Made by a program: the position numbers and the translations under genes | Notes under the pieces: generated by a model | The model's database searches: none | Told to the model about the DNA's origin: nothing | The model's input: only the letters and a program-made list of their open reading frames with translations | DNA from: Streptomyces alfalfae | GTDB taxonomy: Bacteria; Actinomycetota; Actinomycetes; Streptomycetales; Streptomycetaceae | Length of the DNA: 64,000 nt | Reading direction: 5' to 3' | Assembly: GCF_004127445.1 (NCBI RefSeq) | Contig: NZ_QEXM01000043.1 | Location: 1 to 64,000 of the forward strand | In this document: piece after piece, positions 60,129 through 64,000 of the stretch | How the letters are laid out: the number at the start of each line of letters is the position of its first letter | Numbering within the stretch: position 1 is the stretch's first letter

Positions 60129-62441
60129 ATGCGCCATGACAAGCGACACGACACCCACCAGCACATCGTCATCGCCGGAGCCCGCGAGAACAACCTCAAG
60201 GAGGTGGACCTGCGCATCCCGAAGGGCCGTCTCACGGTCTTCACCGGGGTGTCGGGCTCGGGCAAGTCGTCGGTCGTCTTCGACACGATCGCGGTCGAGA
60301 GCCGCCGCCAGCTGAACGAGACCTTCACCTGGTTCGTCCGCAACCGGCTGCCGAAGTACGAGCGGCCGCATGCGGACGTCATCGAGGACCTCTCGCCCGC
60401 GATCGTCGTCGACCAGCGGCCCGTCGGCGGTCACTCGCGCTCCACGGTGGGCACGATGACGGACGTCTACTCCGTGATCAGGGTGCTGTTCTCCCGGCAC
60501 GGCACGCCGAGCGCGGGCCCGGCGACGGCGTACTCCTTCAACGACCCCTCCGGCATGTGCCCCGAGTGCGACGGCCTCGGCAGGACGGTGCGGCCCGACT
60601 ACGACCGCATCCTCGACCCGGCCCGATCCCTGGCGGACGGCGCGATCCTCTTCCCGCCGTTCGCCGCGGGGACCTGGCAGGGGCAGACGTACACCAACAC
60701 CACCGGCCTGGACACGCACAAGCCCGTCGGGGAGTTCACGGAGAGCGAGCGGCGGTTCCTGCTGCGCGGCGGCCGGAGCGGAGCCAAGGTCACGGTCGAC
60801 AACACCGGGGGCTCCCGCGACATCGACTACGAGGGACTCGCCGACCGCTTCGAGCGGCTCTACCTCAACCGCGACCTGTCCACGCTCTCCCAGCGGACCC
60901 GCGACCTGGTGCGGGGCTTCCTCGACGAGGGCCCGTGCCCCTCCTGCCACGGCGCCCGCCTCAACCCGGCCGCGCTCGCCACCCGCGTCAACGGCCTGGG
61001 CATCGCCGACTGCACCCGGATGGAGGTCACCGACCTCATCCGCGAGCTGGGGCGCGTCGACGACCCGGTGGCGGGCCCGATCGCGCGGGCCGCCGTGACG
61101 GCCCTCGAACGGATCGAGGCGATCGGCCTCGGCTATCTGAGCCTGGACCGCGAGACGTCCACGCTCTCCGGCGGCGAGGGCCAGCGCCTGAAGACGGTGC
61201 GCCACCTCGGCTCCAGCCTCACCGGCATGACGTACATCTTCGACGAACCGAGCGTCGGTCTGCACCCGCGCGACGTGGGACGCCTCAACGACCTGCTGCT
61301 GCGCCTGCGCGACAAGGGCAACACCGTCCTCGTCGTCGAGCACGACCCGGACGTCATCGCGGTCGCCGACCACGTCGTCGACATGGGGCCCGCCGCCGGC
61401 GGCGACGGCGGCCGGGTGGTCTTCGAGGGCACACCGGACGAGCTGCGCCGCGCGGACACCCTCACCGGACGCGCGCTGCGCCGCACGACCGGCGTCAAGG
61501 AGCACCCGCGCGAGCCGAGCGGCGGCCACTGGATCAAGGACGCCGATCTGCACAACCTCAAGAACGTCAGCGTGTGTGTGCCGACCGGGGTGCTCACGGC
61601 GGTCACCGGGGTCGCCGGTTCCGGCAAGAGCACGCTGGTGAAGGTGTTCACCGAGGCGCATCCGGACGCCGTGGTGGTCGACCAGTCGTCCATCGGCGTC
61701 TCGGGCCGCTCGACCCCGGCGACCTACCTCGGCGTCATGGACACCGTCCGCAGGATCTTCGCCCGGGAGACCGGCACGGACGCGGGCCTGTTCAGCTTCA
61801 ACTCGCAGGGGGCGTGCGAGCACTGCCAGGGGCGCGGGGTCATCCACAACGACCTGGCGTTCATGGACCCGGTGACCACCACGTGCGAGGCGTGCGAAGG
61901 TCGGCGCTTCAAGGACGAGGTGCTGCGGCTCACCGTCCGCGGCCGGTCCGTCGTGGACGTCCTGGCGATGACGGCCGACGAAGCCCTTCAGTTCTTCGCG
62001 TCGTTCGACGACCCGGCGGTGCGCCGCAGGCTGAACGCCCTGCGGGACGTGGGGCTCGGCCACCTCACGCTCGGCCGGCCGCTGAGCACCCTGTCCGGCG
62101 GTGAGCGACAGCGCATCAAGCTCGCCACGCAGCTCCACCGCACCGGCACCACGTACGTCCTTGACGAGCCGACGACCGGCCTGCACATGGCGGACGTCGA
62201 CGGGCTGCTCGCGCTGCTCGACCGGCTCGTGGACGCGGGCAACACCGTCGTCGTCGTGGAGCACAACCTCGACGTCGTCAAGCACGCCGACCGGGTGATC
62301 GACCTCGGCCCCGAGGGCGGCAAGCACGGCGGACGGGTGGTCTTCGAGGGGACCCCGGCGCGGCTCGCGGCGGTCGGCGAGTCCTTCACCGCCGATCACC
62401 TGCGCAGGGCCCTGGGCCGGGGGCGAGCGCGCGCTGCATGA
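60129..62441 (+). CDS. UvrA-like ABC ATPase (UvrA2/drug-resistance type)
   Basis: 770-aa, against about 950 for UvrA. Domain 1 has GVSGSGKSS and LSGGEGQRL; domain 2 has GVAGSGKST and LSGGERQRIKLA. Zinc-type cysteine pairs are present (CPECDG, CPSCHG, CEHCQG, CEACEG). The UvrB-binding region is shortened, as in UvrA2/DrrC-like proteins tied to DNA-drug resistance or export. No ribosome site precedes ATG 60129, so it is coupled to the ABC-F gene or leaderless. A link to drug defence is inferred from its partner. Confidence 0.88.
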   Translation: MRHDKRHDTHQHIVIAGARENNLKEVDLRIPKGRLTVFTGVSGSGKSSVVFDTIAVESRRQLNETFTWFVRNRLPKYERPHADVIEDLSPAIVVDQRPVGGHSRSTVGTMTDVYSVIRVLFSRHGTPSAGPATAYSFNDPSGMCPECDGLGRTVRPDYDRILDPARSLADGAILFPPFAAGTWQGQTYTNTTGLDTHKPVGEFTESERRFLLRGGRSGAKVTVDNTGGSRDIDYEGLADRFERLYLNRDLSTLSQRTRDLVRGFLDEGPCPSCHGARLNPAALATRVNGLGIADCTRMEVTDLIRELGRVDDPVAGPIARAAVTALERIEAIGLGYLSLDRETSTLSGGEGQRLKTVRHLGSSLTGMTYIFDEPSVGLHPRDVGRLNDLLLRLRDKGNTVLVVEHDPDVIAVADHVVDMGPAAGGDGGRVVFEGTPDELRRADTLTGRALRRTTGVKEHPREPSGGHWIKDADLHNLKNVSVCVPTGVLTAVTGVAGSGKSTLVKVFTEAHPDAVVVDQSSIGVSGRSTPATYLGVMDTVRRIFARETGTDAGLFSFNSQGACEHCQGRGVIHNDLAFMDPVTTTCEACEGRRFKDEVLRLTVRGRSVVDVLAMTADEALQFFASFDDPAVRRRLNALRDVGLGHLTLGRPLSTLSGGERQRIKLATQLHRTGTTYVLDEPTTGLHMADVDGLLALLDRLVDAGNTVVVVEHNLDVVKHADRVIDLGPEGGKHGGRVVFEGTPARLAAVGESFTADHLRRALGRGRARAA

Positions 62442-62477
62442 TGTGCGGCACTGCCCCGCACCCCGTGAGGAGAGCCC

Positions 62478-63254
62478 GTGCCCAGCAAGAAGGCCCTGAT
62501 CCGCCGCCCGGGACCACGCGTCGCCGACGGCCTGGTCACCCACCTCCGCCGCGCGCCCGTCGACCGGGAGCTCGCGCTGCGGCAGTGGGACGCGTACGTG
62601 GGGGCGCTGGCCTCGCACGGCTGGGAGACCCTGGAGGTGGAGCCGGCCGACGACTGCCCCGACGCGGTCTTCGTGGAGGACACGGTGGTGGTCTTCCGCA
62701 ACGTCGCGCTGATCGCCCGGCCCGGCGCGGAGTCCCGGCGCGGCGAGACGCCGGGCGTGGAGGAGGCCGTGGGCCGCCTCGGCTGCTCGGTGAACTGGGT
62801 CTGGGAGCCGGGCACGCTGGACGGCGGTGACGTCCTGAAGGTCGGGGACACGATCTACGTGGGGCGGGGCGGCAGGACGAACGCGGAGGGCGTGCGGCAG
62901 TTGCGGGCCGTCTTCGAGCCGCTCGGCGCGCGTGTCGTCACCGTCCCCGTCACCCGGGTCCTGCACCTGAAGTCGGCGGTGACGGCGCTGCCGGACGGTA
63001 CGGTCATCGGGTACGAGCCGCTGGTCGACAGCGGCTCGCTGTTCCCCCGCTTCCTGGCGGTGCCGGAGGAGGCGGGCGCGCACGTGGTGCTCCTCGGCGG
63101 CGCCAAGCTGCTCATGGCGGCGAGCGCGCCGAAGAGCGCGGAACTCTTCGCCGATCTGGGGTTCGACCCGGTTCCGGTCGATATCGGCGAGTTCGAGAAG
63201 CGGGAGGGCTGTGTGACGTGCCTCTCAGTCCGGCTCCGGGAGCTGTACGCCTGA
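62478..63254 (+). CDS. ddaH: Dimethylarginine dimethylaminohydrolase
   Basis: 258-aa pentein-fold enzyme that hydrolyses methylated arginines to citrulline. The active-site residues are visible: acids in FVEDTVVVF, His in RVLHLKSAV and the nucleophile Cys in EGCVTCLSV. The substrate guanidinium site LDGGDVLKVGD is also present. GTG 62478 has GGAG with 7-nt spacing. It starts 37 bp after the UvrA-like gene and may share its transcript. Arginine deiminase-like substrates are an alternative. Confidence 0.92.
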   Translation: MPSKKALIRRPGPRVADGLVTHLRRAPVDRELALRQWDAYVGALASHGWETLEVEPADDCPDAVFVEDTVVVFRNVALIARPGAESRRGETPGVEEAVGRLGCSVNWVWEPGTLDGGDVLKVGDTIYVGRGGRTNAEGVRQLRAVFEPLGARVVTVPVTRVLHLKSAVTALPDGTVIGYEPLVDSGSLFPRFLAVPEEAGAHVVLLGGAKLLMAASAPKSAELFADLGFDPVPVDIGEFEKREGCVTCLSVRLRELYA

Positions 63255-63266
63255 CCAGCGGGGAGG

Positions 63267-63283
63267 CCCTTGTTACGCAAGGG
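63267..63283 (+). terminator. Weak hairpin after ddaH
   Basis: CCCTTG-TTACG-CAAGGG, a 6-bp perfect stem 13 bp after the ddaH stop, without a T-tract. Confidence 0.4.
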
Positions 63284-63326
63284 CGCCGGGGGGTACCGGT
63301 CCTTCACCGTCTTTACGGAGGGCTTA

Positions 63327-63359
63327 ACCTACGGCAACGTAACCTACGACACCGTAGGT
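63327..63359. promoter_or_regulatory. Operator-like repeats upstream of the desaturase
   Basis: ACCTACG-ACAC-CGTAGGT at 63342-63359 is a perfect 7-bp inverted repeat. A further ACCTACG is at 63327-63333. It lies 53-85 bp before the desaturase start, as expected for a TetR-type fatty-acid regulator site. Confidence 0.6.
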
Positions 63360-63411
63360 AGTGCACCGCTCGCACTGCTCGTAAGTACTCCCGTCCCCCT
63401 ATGGAGCCCAC

Positions 63412-64000
63412 GTGACGATCACCTCTCCCCACCTCGGCAGCGCGGACAGCTGGACCGACGCCCGTCTGCTCTACGCGCTGGAGGAAGTGGTCGAGCGGGA
63501 ACTGAACCGCCACCTGAAGGTGGCGAAGGACTGGATGCCCCACGAGTACGTCCCGTTCTCGGACGCGCGCAACTTCCCCGGATTCTTCGAGGACGGCGAG
63601 GCGTGGGAGAAGGGCCAGTCCCCGGTCACCGACATCGGCCGGATCGCCCTGGTGGTCAACCTGCTCACCGAGGACAACCTGCCCAGCTACCACCACGAGA
63701 TCGCCTCTCTCTTCGGCCGCGACGGCGCCTGGGGCAACTGGGTGCACCGCTGGACCGCCGAGGAGGGCCGCCACGGCATCGTGATGCGCGACTACCTCCT
63801 CGCCTCGCGCGCCGTCGACCCCGACCAGCTCGAACAGTTCCGCATGATGCACATGAGCGAGGGCTTCGAGTCGGACAACGGCCACTCGATGCTGCACTCG
63901 GTCGCCTACGTCGCCTTCCAGGAGCTGGCGACCCGCATCTCGCACCGCAACACCGGACACCAGTCGGGCGACCCCGTCTGCGACCGCATGCTGGCGCGCA
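63412..64000 (+). CDS. Acyl-ACP desaturase (5' part; cut by window edge)
   Basis: 196 codons of a soluble di-iron stearoyl-ACP 9-desaturase-type enzyme. The first iron-ligand helix reads LTEDNLPSYHHEI and the second reads TAEEGRHGIVMRDY (ExxH-type ligands). The N-terminal region is as in actinobacterial DesA proteins. GTG 63412 has GGAG 5 nt upstream. It introduces double bonds into membrane fatty acids. Control by a TetR regulator through the upstream dyad is inferred. The remaining C-terminus lies outside the window. Confidence 0.9.
   Translation, partial: MTITSPHLGSADSWTDARLLYALEEVVERELNRHLKVAKDWMPHEYVPFSDARNFPGFFEDGEAWEKGQSPVTDIGRIALVVNLLTEDNLPSYHHEIASLFGRDGAWGNWVHRWTAEEGRHGIVMRDYLLASRAVDPDQLEQFRMMHMSEGFESDNGHSMLHSVAYVAFQELATRISHRNTGHQSGDPVCDRMLAR

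Noticed and set aside
60075..63083. 1000-codon minus-strand frame
   Set aside because: It is antisense to the UvrA-like gene and ddaH, which have clear motifs; composition indicates a shadow.

Overview
The window looks like a Streptomyces chromosome. GC is very high, with a strong third-position GC bias and many GTG/TTG starts. It carries Streptomyces markers: an SsgA-like sporulation protein, an SCO6745-type protein, an LPFR small protein and a HpnCDE hopanoid cluster beside ispG. From memory, the gene order resembles the SCO6720-SCO6767 part of S. coelicolor; this was not checked against a database.

1-9411 (all minus): hopanoid and isoprenoid operon, transcribed hpnC-hpnD-hpnE-polyprenyl diphosphate synthase-shc-nucleoside phosphorylase-hpnH-ispG (ispG cut by the left edge). 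MEP-pathway IspG feeds a prenyl synthase, HpnCDE make squalene, Shc cyclises it, and HpnH with the phosphorylase start side-chain addition. idi (20610) belongs to the same supply chain.

9777-16860 (minus): seven close or overlapping genes: a CDP-alcohol phosphotransferase/DUF5941-like fusion, a sugar-phosphate-type nucleotidyltransferase, a glycerol-1-phosphate-dehydrogenase-like protein, a second CDP-alcohol transferase with an altered active-site motif, a GT2 glycosyltransferase and a TagGH-like ABC exporter. They look like a complete make-and-export pathway for an unknown surface phospho-glycan or phosphoglycolipid. galE is divergent. This is the best candidate here for an undescribed system.

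18295-31474: mixed core and accessory genes: cation efflux, a methyltransferase preceded by a 22-codon ORF, idi, a HATPase, enoyl-CoA hydratase, a DJ-1 protein with a GlxA/AraC regulator, an SCO6745-family protein, an LPFR small protein, Tex, an ABC-F protein and a hypothetical protein. A 74-bp tandem repeat lies at about 30.1-30.4 kb.

31815-40199: BCCT osmolyte transporter, three exported peptidases (M14, X-Pro dipeptidyl-peptidase, M1) and an amino-acid permease.

40360-49090: fatty-acid or branched acyl-CoA catabolism: acyl-CoA ligase divergent from a MerR regulator, then FadB-like protein, thiolase, acyl-CoA dehydrogenase and a CaiB/BaiF CoA-transferase.

49242-57528: DUF523, a saccharopine-dehydrogenase-like reductase, an N-terminally extended GAPDH, endonuclease V, an NfeD-flotillin pair, a YciI-like protein, an exported BNR-repeat protein and ssgD.

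57529-64000: 36-bp tandem repeats, then a consensus promoter with a roughly 230-nt leader before an antibiotic-resistance-type ABC-F gene and a short UvrA-like gene, then ddaH and the start of an acyl-ACP desaturase with a clear upstream operator.

Two habits recur. Several genes have a TAnnnT -10 box 6-8 nt before the start codon and no ribosome binding site, which suggests leaderless mRNA. Many operon joints are ATGA/GTGA overlaps. No tRNA, rRNA, CRISPR array, transposase or phage gene was recognised.
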